DNA from: an uncultured Ruminococcus sp.
GTDB taxonomy: Bacteria; Bacillota; Clostridia; Oscillospirales; Acutalibacteraceae
DNA length: 64,000 bases
NCBI GenBank assembly: GCA_904393835.1
Contig: CAJFNC010000012.1
Span: 1-64,000 of the forward strand
Reading direction: 5' to 3'
Made by a program: the position numbers and the translations under genes. Of this stretch, positions 1-9,079 are shown piece by piece. Under the pieces are notes generated by a model, which made no database searches, was not told the origin of the DNA, and worked only from the letters and a program-made list of their open reading frames with translations. Numbering within the stretch: the first letter of the stretch is position 1; every line of letters starts with the position of its first letter.

Positions 1-63
1 GTCACGTTTTTATTATACACATTAGGAGTTTTTTGTCTGAATACACCGCTAAAGCTTCTTTTG

Positions 64-86
64 AACCACGCGACTATCGCGTGGTT
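64..86 (+). terminator. perfect 10-bp hairpin at left edge
   Basis: A perfect 10-bp inverted repeat (64-73 with 77-86, three-base loop) is followed by a short T stretch. It belongs to whatever is transcribed rightward from beyond the window. With the second hairpin at 101-133 it could be the 3' end of an mRNA or of a structured RNA gene. I do not recognise the RNA. Confidence 0.5.
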
Positions 87-100
87 TTCGGGATACAATT

Positions 101-133
101 AAGCAGCTGCGAGTAAATTGCAGCTGCTTTTTT
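101..133 (+). terminator. rho-independent terminator, shared by convergent transcripts
   Basis: A 10-bp perfect stem (101-110 with 120-129) with a nine-base loop runs straight into a T-tract. It ends rightward transcription arriving from outside the window. It also overlaps the stop codon of the leftward MATE gene, so it may work in both directions. Confidence 0.8.
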
Positions 134-1481
134 ATGATGTTGTTTTTCTTAATTTTGATTTTCGTTTAAGCATAAAGTAATAGATAATTCCCGTAATATC
201 TGCAAGAGCCCAACCAATAGGTACCGAAACCCAGATGCCAAATACACCAACGCTTGGCAATTTTGAAAGAAAATATGCCAAAACTACACGAACACCGAGC
301 GATATAAGCGTGAGTATAAGCGACATAAACGGCTTGTTAACTGCACGGTAATATCCGTACAACATAAACAATATTCCTATTCCAATATAGAAAGTTCCTT
401 CAACCGTCAGGTATTGCGCGCCTACTGCGATTACGTCCTCCAAACCGTCCTGAACAAAAACGGACATCAAAGGACGTGCAAAAACGCATACTAACGCGCT
501 AATTACTATACAGAAAACAGTTACGCATATAACGCTGCTCTTTATTCCCCGGCGTATGCGTTTTTCTTTACCCGCACCATAGTTTTGCGCAACAAATGTT
601 GAAAATGCGTTGCCGAAATCCTGAACCGGCATATACGCAAGTGTATCTATTTTTACACCGGCAGCAAAAGCCGCCATTACAATCTTTCCGAAACCGTTTA
701 CTATTCCCTGTACCAGCAGTATTCCGAAATTCATAACCGACTGCTGCAAACAGGTAACAAACGATAGGGAAGCGATGTTTTTAAATATTTCAAAATCAAA
801 GTGTAAATGGCGACGCCGTATTCGAAGTTCAGGAAATTTTATCAAAGTAAAAAGCGCCAAACCTATTCCCGAAACAACCTGAGAAATTACTGTTGCAATC
901 GCTACACCTGCAATACCGTTTTCAAATACAAGTACAAAAACTATGTCAAGCCCTATGTTCAAAACAGCTGATACACAAAGAAAAATTAACGGTACAAACG
1001 AATTGCCTATTCCTCTGAGCAAATTTGAGAAAAAGTTATACACAAATACCGCAGTCATACCGGCAAAAACCCACATAAGGTAATCTTTCATTAAATAAAA
1101 AATATCATCAGGTACCTGCAAAATCCTCATTATCGGGTCGCAAAAAATGTACAGCAATAAATTTAAAATAACGCTTAGCACACCTATAAAGGCAAAAGAA
1201 ATAAAAATTCCTGTCTTTAGATTTTCTTCGTTTTTACAACCGAACATATGTGAAAAATAAGCTCCCGCGCCTATGCAAAGTCCGATTATAATTGAAGTGA
1301 CAAACGTCATAAGCGAATATGCCGAACCAACTGCCGCCAATGCGTCCGCTCCGACAAATTTTCCCACAATAAGCGTATCGGCAAGGTTGTAGCACTGCTG
1401 CAACAGGTTACCCAATATAAGAGGAAAAGAAAATTTCAGCAAGCTGCCTGTAATTCTTCCCTTTGTTAAGTCATAGTTCAT
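132..1481 (-). CDS. MATE family efflux transporter
   Basis: This 449-residue protein is almost entirely hydrophobic helices, with the two-lobed 12-helix layout of MATE exporters. The N-terminus (LTKGRITGSLLKFSFP) and the following LQQCYNLADTLIVG segment are typical of the NorM/MepA/DinF superfamily. These proteins export cationic drugs or metabolites using Na+ or H+ gradients across the cytoplasmic membrane. Length is normal for the family. It starts with ATG and ends inside the bidirectional terminator at 101-133. A histidine phosphatase gene lies 27 bp upstream on the same strand and may be cotranscribed. The substrate cannot be told from sequence. Confidence 0.9.
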   Translation of the reverse strand: MNYDLTKGRITGSLLKFSFPLILGNLLQQCYNLADTLIVGKFVGADALAAVGSAYSLMTFVTSIIIGLCIGAGAYFSHMFGCKNEENLKTGIFISFAFIGVLSVILNLLLYIFCDPIMRILQVPDDIFYLMKDYLMWVFAGMTAVFVYNFFSNLLRGIGNSFVPLIFLCVSAVLNIGLDIVFVLVFENGIAGVAIATVISQVVSGIGLALFTLIKFPELRIRRRHLHFDFEIFKNIASLSFVTCLQQSVMNFGILLVQGIVNGFGKIVMAAFAAGVKIDTLAYMPVQDFGNAFSTFVAQNYGAGKEKRIRRGIKSSVICVTVFCIVISALVCVFARPLMSVFVQDGLEDVIAVGAQYLTVEGTFYIGIGILFMLYGYYRAVNKPFMSLILTLISLGVRVVLAYFLSKLPSVGVFGIWVSVPIGWALADITGIIYYFMLKRKSKLRKTTS

Positions 1482-1508
1482 AATATTTTCTCATTAACTC
1501 ACAAAAGT

Positions 1509-2045
1509 CTAAAATTCATATTTTAAAATTTGACAATTTCTTACCCCAAAATCGGCAAATTCCCTGTTAGTCATATCAAAAAAGTAAGAGTGTACAATCC
1601 GCGCAATTCCGTTGTGAGCCACAAGAATGTAAGTTTTATCGAACTGCGAGGTAATTTCATCGAGTAAACCGTATATGCGATGAGCTGCCATTAGCATTGA
1701 TTCACCGCCTCCGTAGCTGCAGGCAAAGTTTTCTTTTGCCTTTCTGAACTCCGCGCCGTCACGGGGAGTTGATTCGTAAATACCGAAATTCTGTTCCCTG
1801 AGTCGCCTATCAATTCTTAGCGAAATTCCCGTCACTTCGGAAATATGACGCGCTGTTTTCTCGGCCCGCATAAGCGGAGAGCTGAGTATTTCGTCGGCAA
1901 CTATATTTTGTTCTAAAATTTTTTTGCCTGTTTCAAACGCCTGCTGATGACCGAGTTCAGTCAGGTCTATATCTGTTGAACCGCAAATTTTGTTTTCTAC
2001 ATTCCACACAGTCTGACCGTGTCGCACAAAGTAAAGCTGTCCCAT
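1509..2045 (-). CDS. histidine phosphatase family protein (phosphoglycerate mutase-like)
   Basis: This 178-residue cytosolic protein has the family's catalytic signature: the RHGQT motif near residue 8, whose His is the phosphoacceptor, and a second catalytic His in VAHNGI near residue 143. The length fits the small GpmB/CobC-like branch of phosphatases rather than true cofactor-dependent glycolytic mutase (about 250 residues). The substrate is not predictable; possibilities include phosphosugars and alpha-ribazole phosphate. It lies just upstream of the MATE gene with no terminator between, so a two-gene leftward transcript is likely. Confidence 0.88.
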   Translation of the reverse strand: MGQLYFVRHGQTVWNVENKICGSTDIDLTELGHQQAFETGKKILEQNIVADEILSSPLMRAEKTARHISEVTGISLRIDRRLREQNFGIYESTPRDGAEFRKAKENFACSYGGGESMLMAAHRIYGLLDEITSQFDKTYILVAHNGIARIVHSYFFDMTNREFADFGVRNCQILKYEF

Positions 2046-2102
2046 AATAATCTCCCGATACTTAGCTAAAACTTTATTATTAAAGTAATTATAACTTAAA
2101 AA

Positions 2103-2130
2103 CAGGACACCGTCAATTGACAGTGCCCTG
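2103..2130 (-). terminator. terminator of the anchored Ser-rich protein gene
   Basis: A long dyad (2103-2130) has two symmetric single mismatches in the stem. On the minus strand it is followed by TTTTT. It sits 36 bp past the stop codon of the gene at 2166-3311. Confidence 0.7.
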
Positions 2131-2165
2131 AAACTTTTAACTTATACAATTATTAAAGCTTTAGA

Positions 2166-3311
2166 TTAGTTCTCTTTTTTCTTTCTTGCAAGGAATGCAA
2201 CGCCCATAGCGGCTACCATTACACTGCCGAGTACGAGGAATATTGTTGTTTCCTGACCTGACTTAACTGAGCCTGAGCTTGAAGATGAAGAACTTGAAGA
2301 ACCGCTGCTTGATGAGCCTGAGCTTGAAGAACCTGAGCTTGATGAGCCGCTGCTTGATGAACCTGTGTTAGTAATATCAGAAGCTGACTGACCGCTCTTA
2401 CCTGATTCGGTACCTGATTCCTGTGCCTTGTTGAGGTCGTCGTTGTTAACTTTTTCACCTGTTGTAGGATCTGTTAAACCTCCGAGAACTTTCTGGATAG
2501 CTTCCATTTCCTTGTCAACAGCATCCTGCTTCTTTGTACCGGCTGTAACTGCTGCTGCCTCTTTATTTGCAACAACTTCCATAACAGCTGTGGGGCTAAC
2601 CTTGAGTGTATCAATAACAGACTGAGCCTTATCCATTTTCTTGCTGTCAGCATAGTAAGAAATGAAAAAGTCTGCTGCGATAGTAAGGTCTGTTGTACCG
2701 TCTGCAAGAGATGTACCCTGAACTTTACCTGTTGATGTTACAACCTTCTGAGGACCGCAGTCCTTGTTATTTGTCCAGAAAGCAGGGATAGCGCTCTTAG
2801 CTGAATCCTGCGGGTTTTCATATTTTTCTGTTGTGCTTGCAGTAAGTGTGTCACCGATGCAAGCGCCGCTCATAATTGCATCGTATGTCTGCATACCTGT
2901 GTTAGCGCTGAAGATTACGCAGTAAATCTTACCGTCGGAAGACTTGATGTCGTTGCCTGTCTTAGAAAGGTCATATGTTGCGATACCTGTTGAAGCATCA
3001 TAATCGCACTTCTCTTTCTTTGACTGCCAAGCAGGCCATGTACCTGTACCGTCTGCCTTCCAGATGTGACAGAATACAGATTTTACATTGTTCCAGCCTG
3101 AATTTTTAACGTCAAACTTAATTACGTTACCTGCGCCTACTTCCGATGAAGCTTCTGCGCCTACTTCTGATGAATCCTCAGCTGAAACTGCTGCAGACTC
3201 TTCTGCACCTACTGAGTTATCGTCTGCTACTTCTGCAGCGTTTGCCGATATAGCAAATGTACCAACTAACATAGTTGCTGCAATAGCAAGACTTGCTAAT
3301 TTCTTGAACAT
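2166..3311 (-). CDS. secreted, C-terminally anchored protein with putative glycan-binding module
   Basis: This 381-residue protein has a clear Sec signal peptide (residues 1-26, cleavage near ANA-AE) and an acidic Ala/Ser/Glu spacer. An aromatic-rich beta-type module follows (about 60-200), with NSGWNNVKSVFCHIW and PAWQSKKEKCDYD. Then come a short helical region, a Gly/Ser-only linker (about 310-345) and a C-terminal VKSGQ, hydrophobic stretch and Arg/Lys tail. That end resembles a sortase signal or a plain membrane anchor. The module is clearly homologous to the N-terminal module of the dockerin protein at 55105-56157 (shared SVFCH, WQSKKE, CxGDT blocks). A starch- or glycan-binding role is inference from that partner and host type. 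A promoter is visible at 3370-3398. Family unknown to me. Confidence 0.75.
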   Translation of the reverse strand: MFKKLASLAIAATMLVGTFAISANAAEVADDNSVGAEESAAVSAEDSSEVGAEASSEVGAGNVIKFDVKNSGWNNVKSVFCHIWKADGTGTWPAWQSKKEKCDYDASTGIATYDLSKTGNDIKSSDGKIYCVIFSANTGMQTYDAIMSGACIGDTLTASTTEKYENPQDSAKSAIPAFWTNNKDCGPQKVVTSTGKVQGTSLADGTTDLTIAADFFISYYADSKKMDKAQSVIDTLKVSPTAVMEVVANKEAAAVTAGTKKQDAVDKEMEAIQKVLGGLTDPTTGEKVNNDDLNKAQESGTESGKSGQSASDITNTGSSSSGSSSSGSSSSGSSSSGSSSSSSSSSGSVKSGQETTIFLVLGSVMVAAMGVAFLARKKKEN

Positions 3312-3369
3312 TTTAATCTCCTCCTAAAATTGTCCATATAAATCTCCGAGAATAAATCCCAGTAAAGTT

Positions 3370-3398
3370 ATTATACAATAAATATTTCAAATCTTCAA
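3370..3398 (-). promoter_or_regulatory. SigA-type promoter of the anchored Ser-rich protein gene
   Basis: On the minus strand TTGAAG (3393-3398), a 17-bp spacer and TATAAT (3370-3375) lie about 60 bp upstream of the start codon. An AGGAGGAG ribosome binding site precedes the ATG. The rest of the 3312-3527 gap is AT-rich with nothing else recognised. Confidence 0.7.
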
Positions 3399-3527
3399 TA
3401 GTTTTGATACATTTGTAACATTTTTTATTGCACAATAATTAACGATAAAGTTTGTTTAAAATACACAATAATATAAATATTTTTCCATATTATATGCATA
3501 TTTAATTCATAATCAGAATAAAACTGA

Positions 3528-6161
3528 TTATTTAAGCATTTCGGCAACAGTTGATTTTACGGACTTGAGAGCCTCATCAATTTTGCCGGCGTCCTTTGCG
3601 CCCGCCATAGCCATGTCGGGTTTTCCGCCGCCGTTACCGCCTGCGACCTGAGCCGTTGCCTTAACGATTTTACCTGCGTTCGCGCCCATTGCAAGAGCAT
3701 CCTTACCGCAGGCAGCCGCAAATGTTACCTTGCAATCGTTATTTGTAGCCAGCACAATTACGCACTTGCCGTCCCTGTCGATAGCTTTTTGACACATTTT
3801 ACGGAGTACGTCGGCATTGACTTTTTCAACATAACCCGAAACTATTGTTACATCTTTTTCGACCTGTGCCGAGGCAAAAAGCTCTGAAAGCTGCGCTGCC
3901 GCAAGCTTTGCGTTGAGCTCCTCAATCTCTTTTTGCTGACTCTTGATAGTAAGCTCTGCCTTTTGGGCGCCCTCAACCACTGCTTTTGGATTTGACACTT
4001 TTAAAGCGGTGCCTACTCCGATCAGAACTGCATTGATATTGTTTATATATCTTAACACTCCGTTGCCCGTGAGAGCTTCAATTCTTCTGACACCCGCTGC
4101 AACAGAGCCCTCCTGACGAATTTTGAAAAGGCCGAGATTAGACGTGTTCTTTACGTGGGTACCGCCGCATAATTCAATTGAAAAATCATCCGCGCTTACA
4201 ACGCGTACAATGTCGCCGTACTTTTCACCAAAGAGCGCCATTGCACCGAGCTTTTTGGCTTCTTCAATCGGCATTTCTCGTGTTTCGACCTCAATACCCT
4301 CAAGGATTTTCTTATTTACAAGGTTTTCAACCTCTATAAGTTCTTTGGCTGTCATTGCCTCAAAATGAGTAAAGTCAAAACGGAAATATGTGTCTGTAAC
4401 AAGCTGACCTGCCTGCTCAACATGGTTGCCGAGAACTTTTCTCAACGCAGCCTGCAAAAGGTGAGCCGCTGTGTGATTTCTTCTGATATCGTCTCTGCGT
4501 TCACCGTCAATCTCAGCATGAACGGCTGCTCCCACAGTAATGCTGCCGCTCTTTACGGTACAGGCATGTAGAAAAATATTTCCGGAGGTATCTTTTGTTG
4601 TATCGTCAACGTCGCAGGTAAAGCTTCCGCTTTCAAGCACACCTGTGTCGCCTACCTGTCCGCCGCTTTCCGCATAGAAAGGAGTTTTGTCGAGTACGAT
4701 AATCGCGTTTTCGCCTTCTCCTACCGTCTCTACTCTGACGCCGTCCTTAACAATCGCAAGCACTTTTGACTCAGACGTGTAATCTGTGTAGCCGACAAAT
4801 TCTGTTTTTGCAACATCCGAAAGATCCGTTGAATCAGAAATCCACGCGTCCTCACCAGCGTTTTTGCGCGCGTCTCTCGAACGTTTTTTCTGTTCTTTTA
4901 AAAGCTCATAGAATCTGTCAACATCAACCTTGATGCCCTGCTCTGACAAAATTTCTTTTGTGAGGTCAATCGGGAAGCCGTAGGTGTCGTTGAGTTTGAA
5001 AGCGTCCTCGCCGCTGAGCACCTTGTTTTCGCCATTCTCAATTATGTTATTCAAGAGTCTGAAGCCCTGGTCGATTGTCTTTGCAAAGCTCTCTTCCTCA
5101 ACCTTTATAACTTTTGTGATAAAATCCTGCTTCTCTTTAAGCTCCGGATAAGCTGTGATATTTTCGCGGATAACTGTTTCACATACTTTATAAAGGAAAG
5201 GCTCGTTGTAACCGAGAAGTCTGCCGTGACGAGCAGCTCTTCTCAAAAGGCGTCTTAACACATAGCCTCTGCCTTCGTTTGAAGGAAGTACTCCGTCGCC
5301 GATCATAAATGTTGTGCTGCGGATATGGTCGGTGATTACACGCAGAGAAATGTCGCTTTTTTCGTCCCTGCCGTACTCAACTCCGGTAATATCCGATATG
5401 TGCTTCATAATATTCTGAATTGTATCTACAAGGAAAAGGTTGTCAACGTCCTGCATTACACACGCAAGTCTTTCAAGTCCCATACCTGTGTCAATATTGG
5501 GATGGTCAAGCGGAGTGTAGTTGCCGTTTCCGTCATTTTCAAACTGAGTAAACACGAGATTCCATACCTCGACAAAGCGGTCACATTCACAGCCAACGTG
5601 ACAATCGGGTTTGCCGCAGCCTTTTTCGGGACCTCTGTCAAAGTAGATTTCCGAACAAGGGCCGCAGGGACCTGAACCGTGTTCCCAGAAGTTGTCTTCT
5701 TTGCCCAGTCTTACCATATGGGACGGGTCAACTCCGACTTCTTCCGTCCAGATTTTATAAGCCTCGTCGTCGTCTTGATATACAGAAATGTAAAGCTTGT
5801 CAACAGGCATTTCAAGAACCTTTGTAAAAAATTCCCACGCCCATGCCGTTGCCTCGCGTTTGAAATAATCGCCGAACGAAAAGTTGCCTAGCATTTCAAA
5901 GAATGTGCCGTGGCGCGCAGTAATGCCCACACGCTCAATGTCGGGTGTACGGATACACTTTTGGCAGGTAGTCACTCTCTTTCTCGGAGGGGTTACCTCG
6001 CCTGTAAAATATTTTTTCATAGGAGCCATACCGCTGTTAATAAGCAGAAGGCTGTTGTCATCCTTGGGAATAAGTGAAAAGCTGGGAAGCCTTAAACAAC
6101 CCTTTGATTCAAAGAATGAGAGAAATTTTTCTCTTAATTCATTAAGTCCCGTCCACTGCAT
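3528..6161 (-). CDS. alaS: alanyl-tRNA synthetase
   Basis: The 877-residue class II synthetase charges tRNA-Ala in the cytosol. The N-terminus (FFESKGCLRLPSFSLIP) and the TCQKCIRTPDIERVG block mark the catalytic core. The editing domain shows its zinc/hydrolysis motifs HTAAHLL (about residue 565) and CGGTHV (about 667). The C-terminal region ends in the coiled coil and the glycine-rich GGNGGGKPDMA motif of the DHHA1/C-Ala part. Length is full (about 875 in bacteria). It starts 7 bp after GGAG and is preceded by a T-box leader with its own promoter, so expression should follow uncharged tRNA-Ala. Confidence 0.98.
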   Translation of the reverse strand: MQWTGLNELREKFLSFFESKGCLRLPSFSLIPKDDNSLLLINSGMAPMKKYFTGEVTPPRKRVTTCQKCIRTPDIERVGITARHGTFFEMLGNFSFGDYFKREATAWAWEFFTKVLEMPVDKLYISVYQDDDEAYKIWTEEVGVDPSHMVRLGKEDNFWEHGSGPCGPCSEIYFDRGPEKGCGKPDCHVGCECDRFVEVWNLVFTQFENDGNGNYTPLDHPNIDTGMGLERLACVMQDVDNLFLVDTIQNIMKHISDITGVEYGRDEKSDISLRVITDHIRSTTFMIGDGVLPSNEGRGYVLRRLLRRAARHGRLLGYNEPFLYKVCETVIRENITAYPELKEKQDFITKVIKVEEESFAKTIDQGFRLLNNIIENGENKVLSGEDAFKLNDTYGFPIDLTKEILSEQGIKVDVDRFYELLKEQKKRSRDARKNAGEDAWISDSTDLSDVAKTEFVGYTDYTSESKVLAIVKDGVRVETVGEGENAIIVLDKTPFYAESGGQVGDTGVLESGSFTCDVDDTTKDTSGNIFLHACTVKSGSITVGAAVHAEIDGERRDDIRRNHTAAHLLQAALRKVLGNHVEQAGQLVTDTYFRFDFTHFEAMTAKELIEVENLVNKKILEGIEVETREMPIEEAKKLGAMALFGEKYGDIVRVVSADDFSIELCGGTHVKNTSNLGLFKIRQEGSVAAGVRRIEALTGNGVLRYINNINAVLIGVGTALKVSNPKAVVEGAQKAELTIKSQQKEIEELNAKLAAAQLSELFASAQVEKDVTIVSGYVEKVNADVLRKMCQKAIDRDGKCVIVLATNNDCKVTFAAACGKDALAMGANAGKIVKATAQVAGGNGGGKPDMAMAGAKDAGKIDEALKSVKSTVAEMLK

Positions 6162-6210
6162 TTTTAAACTCTCCTTATATATCGTATTAATAGTTTTGAT
6201 TCGGATTCAC

Positions 6211-6464
6211 AAAAATAAAAAACCTGTCCCAAAAATATGGGACAGGATTAATTCCTGCGGTACCACCCAAATTGACGCAAAGCGCCCGCTTTGAGTAATC
6301 GAAAGATTACATATCTTTAACGCAGATTTACGTTGCACTTAATCACGCAAAGCTCAGGGGCAGCGTATCGAAAAGCGGCATAAAACCTTGCACCGAACGG
6401 TTTCTCTCTGAAATGTCGCATATCCGACTAATCCCTTCACAGCCGAATCAAATATTTATTTTAC
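6211..6464 (-). ncRNA. T-box leader (riboswitch) of alaS
   Basis: On the minus strand the leader carries the canonical T-box core GGGTGGTACCGC (6257-6268). It is followed by a terminator with an 8-bp perfect stem (6223-6230 with 6239-6246) and a T-rich run at 6211-6222. Upstream is a Stem I-like region with GAAGGGATTAG (about 6437) and a GCU triplet in CTGAGCTTTG (near 6350) that could be the alanine specifier codon; that placement is tentative. Uncharged tRNA-Ala binding should favour the antiterminator and let transcription enter alaS. Confidence 0.93.
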
Positions 6465-6470
6465 TTTTAA

Positions 6471-6499
6471 ATTATAAATCTGATTTTAACGCTTGTCAA
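6471..6499 (-). promoter_or_regulatory. consensus SigA promoter of the alaS T-box transcript
   Basis: On the minus strand a perfect TTGACA (6494-6499), 17-bp spacer and TATAAT (6471-6476) place transcription start near 6464, just ahead of the T-box. Confidence 0.85.
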
Positions 6500-6508
6500 T
6501 AGGATAAT

Positions 6509-7738
6509 TTAAACAAACGCAGAATCACGTTTTTTCCTTATATATGAGCTGTCGGGAATCGGCACATCCGATTTCATAATAAGCTTTTGCATCGGATGCG
6601 GAGCGCTTTCAACACACTCGCCGTCCTCGGTTTCAAGAGACAGGCACTTCACATTGAACGGTATGCCGCAGGGCGGAAGAACATCAAGAGTATCGCCGAC
6701 ATAGAACTTATTACGCTGGGTAATTAAAGACGTGTTATCGCTTAATGAGCTTTCGCACATTGCCACCACGTCGTATTGTCGGATATAGCCGCCGTTGTCG
6801 GTCACCTGCCCCGGCTCATTGCCGAAGTAAAAGCCGGTATTGTACTCACGGTGACTGATTTTTTCAAGCTCCTCCCTTATCCAAGAAGCAAGGGTGTAAT
6901 TTTCGCCCATACTCATAAAATCGTCAACAGCATGTCGGTAGGCGTTTGTCGTAACCGCCGTGTAATAGGCGGATTTTGCCCTGCCCTCAATCTTGAAGCT
7001 TGAAATTCCCGCCTTGACAAGTTCCGGAATATGTTCAATCATACACAAATCCCTTGAATTGTAAAGATAGGTGCCGTCGGAGGTTTCCTCAACGGGAAAA
7101 TACTGTCCCTGTCGGTTTTCTTCAAACAGATGATATTTCCATCTGCACGGCTGAGCACATTCGCCGTGGTTTGCATCTCTGCCGGTCATATAGCTTGAAA
7201 TCAAACATCTGCCCGAAAACGACACGCACATTGCTCCGTGAACAAAGCACTCTATTTCAAGCTCGTTTGGAATATGAGCGCGTATGTCGGCAATCTGGTC
7301 AAGCGGAAGTTCCCTTGCCAGCACAACACGTGAGGCGCCCATATTATAGAGCACATTTGCCGCTGCGTAATTTGTGACACCCGCTTGGGTTGAAACGTGA
7401 AGCGCAACATCGGGAGCATATTTTTTAGCCGCCTCCATAACACCTAAGTCGGCAATGATGAGAGCGTCAACTCCGCAGTCCTGACAATATCTTAAGTATT
7501 CCGGGAGATACTTTAATTCATCGTTGCGCGGCAAAACGTTGCAGGTTACGTGAATTTTCGCATTATGCGCGTGAGCAAGCTCACAGGCTTTTTTTAAATC
7601 ATCGTTGTCAAAATTTTTAGGCGCTGAACGCATTCCGAATAGTTTGCCTGCCAAAAATACGGCGTCAGCGCCGAACTTGAGTGCGGACTCAAGACATTCC
7701 ATATCACCTGCCGGTGATAATACTTCCGGTTTAATCAT
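6509..7738 (-). CDS. U32 family peptidase-like protein (tRNA/rRNA hydroxylation type)
   Basis: This 409-residue protein starts with the U32 signature LSPAGDMECLESALKFGADAV, a TIM-barrel beginning. It carries the conserved Cys-rich centre (CFVHGAMCVSFSGRC and GECAQPCRWKY, about residues 165-205) that ligates an Fe-S cluster in the family. Members such as TrhP/YrrO/RlhA hydroxylate tRNA or rRNA using prephenate-derived chemistry; older annotation calls them collagenase-like peptidases. Which RNA is modified cannot be told. It overlaps the 3' end of mltG by 8 bp and is the last gene of the thyX-led run. Confidence 0.88.
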   Translation of the reverse strand: MIKPEVLSPAGDMECLESALKFGADAVFLAGKLFGMRSAPKNFDNDDLKKACELAHAHNAKIHVTCNVLPRNDELKYLPEYLRYCQDCGVDALIIADLGVMEAAKKYAPDVALHVSTQAGVTNYAAANVLYNMGASRVVLARELPLDQIADIRAHIPNELEIECFVHGAMCVSFSGRCLISSYMTGRDANHGECAQPCRWKYHLFEENRQGQYFPVEETSDGTYLYNSRDLCMIEHIPELVKAGISSFKIEGRAKSAYYTAVTTNAYRHAVDDFMSMGENYTLASWIREELEKISHREYNTGFYFGNEPGQVTDNGGYIRQYDVVAMCESSLSDNTSLITQRNKFYVGDTLDVLPPCGIPFNVKCLSLETEDGECVESAPHPMQKLIMKSDVPIPDSSYIRKKRDSAFV

Positions 7739-9074
7739 TTACGTATTTCTCCAAATTTGCATTGTGTTCATAGATTGTGGATGCGTAGTAGGCATTGCCG
7801 TTTTTGTCGTGACAGAAGAAGTAGTAATTCGTACTGCTCGGGTTGATTGCGGCCAATATAGCGTCCATACCGGGGTTGCATATAGGTCCTGCCGGCAAGC
7901 CCGAATTATTATATGTATCGTAATCGCTGGTATAGTCGCCCAGACTGTCGGGAACATTTTCCGCAGTTCTGTAAGGATAGTACTTTGTAGAATCAAGTCC
8001 CAGCTTGGACACACCCATACTGCTGTCGGCGTTAAGTCGGTTATGCAGAATTGATGAAATTATATACATATCGTTAACATCTGCCGCCTCAGCCTGGATT
8101 ATTGACGCAACAATCATAACTTCGTCCAAAGAATACTCGGTCATTCCGTCATCTATCATCTTTTGAACAGTCGTGAGGTTTTTATATCCGCTCACGCTCT
8201 GCTTTTCCGTAATTTTTGTTTCAAAGTTGTTGAGGAACTTATAGATACAACTCTTCGGTTCTTCGTTTTTATAGAACTCGTAAGTATCGGGATATAGATA
8301 ACCCTCCAGTTTGTAATAGCGGTCGTCGGCATTCGTGATTGACTCTATGAAGTCAAAATCATCGTCAAATTCATCTGAGTTACAGAGCTCGACGAACTTG
8401 TCCGTACTGCTTAAAACGCCGTTATCCTTGAGAATCTGAGCAATTTCAAGCACGTTTTGACCCTCGGGGATTACAACCTTTACCGTATCTGTGCGGTTAT
8501 TGGTACTCAGCAGATAGTTTGTAATCGCTTTGTAGTCCATATTTTTACGCATTTCATATGTACCCTGAGTAAACTCGCCCTCTGATTCGGTGATTTTTGT
8601 AAACCATTTAAAATAGAAAGGTTCGTCTATAACATTGTCTTCGGCAAGAATTTGCGCAATGCCGTCGATTGTGGGATTTTCGGGAATTTCAACCTTGACA
8701 GTTTCGCTGTCGTTACGGTTTATGGCGAGCATATCGTTCATACCCGTAATTACGAAAGCCGAAAGCATTACGCCGACAATTACTACTGAAGTTATCCAAA
8801 TAAAGCGAAAAATTCTGCGGTTGCGCTTATTCTTTTTTTTAAGCTCTTTTTTCTGAGCTTTTTCACGCTGTCTTAAAGCCTGCTTTGACTCACGGGCAAT
8901 TTGCTCTTTTACATCCTGACCGCTGTATGAGTTTATCTCGTCGGGCTCGTAATTTTGGTATTCCTCATCATCTTCCTGAATATTCAGGTGAAAATTTTCG
9001 GCCTTGCGTCGTCTTTGGGCTTCAAGTCTTTCAATTTCTTCAGACGGAACGTCGTTGTAGTTGTCCGAGTTCAT
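7731..9074 (-). CDS. mltG: endolytic murein transglycosylase
   Basis: This MltG/YceG-type enzyme cleaves nascent glycan strands at the membrane and so sets peptidoglycan chain length. A charged cytosolic N-terminus is followed by one membrane span (about residues 92-114). Then comes a LysM-like subdomain (VVIPEGQNVLEIAQIL) and the catalytic YceG domain with the conserved Glu in SIIQAEA (about 327) and the NSGLPAGPICNPG block. I chose ATG 9074 because AAAGG sits 9 bp upstream; the earlier ATG at 9083 directly abuts that site. The gene starts 5 bp inside the end of the cyclo-ligase-gene context and overlaps the U32 gene. Confidence 0.92.
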   Translation of the reverse strand: MNSDNYNDVPSEEIERLEAQRRRKAENFHLNIQEDDEEYQNYEPDEINSYSGQDVKEQIARESKQALRQREKAQKKELKKKNKRNRRIFRFIWITSVVIVGVMLSAFVITGMNDMLAINRNDSETVKVEIPENPTIDGIAQILAEDNVIDEPFYFKWFTKITESEGEFTQGTYEMRKNMDYKAITNYLLSTNNRTDTVKVVIPEGQNVLEIAQILKDNGVLSSTDKFVELCNSDEFDDDFDFIESITNADDRYYKLEGYLYPDTYEFYKNEEPKSCIYKFLNNFETKITEKQSVSGYKNLTTVQKMIDDGMTEYSLDEVMIVASIIQAEAADVNDMYIISSILHNRLNADSSMGVSKLGLDSTKYYPYRTAENVPDSLGDYTSDYDTYNNSGLPAGPICNPGMDAILAAINPSSTNYYFFCHDKNGNAYYASTIYEHNANLEKYVND

Positions 9075-9079
9075 CCAAA

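Noticed and set aside
2270..2370. Short tandem DNA repeats resembling a repeat array
   Set aside because: They code the Gly/Ser linker of the anchored protein in frame and have no spacers, so they are not CRISPR or a separate repeat element.
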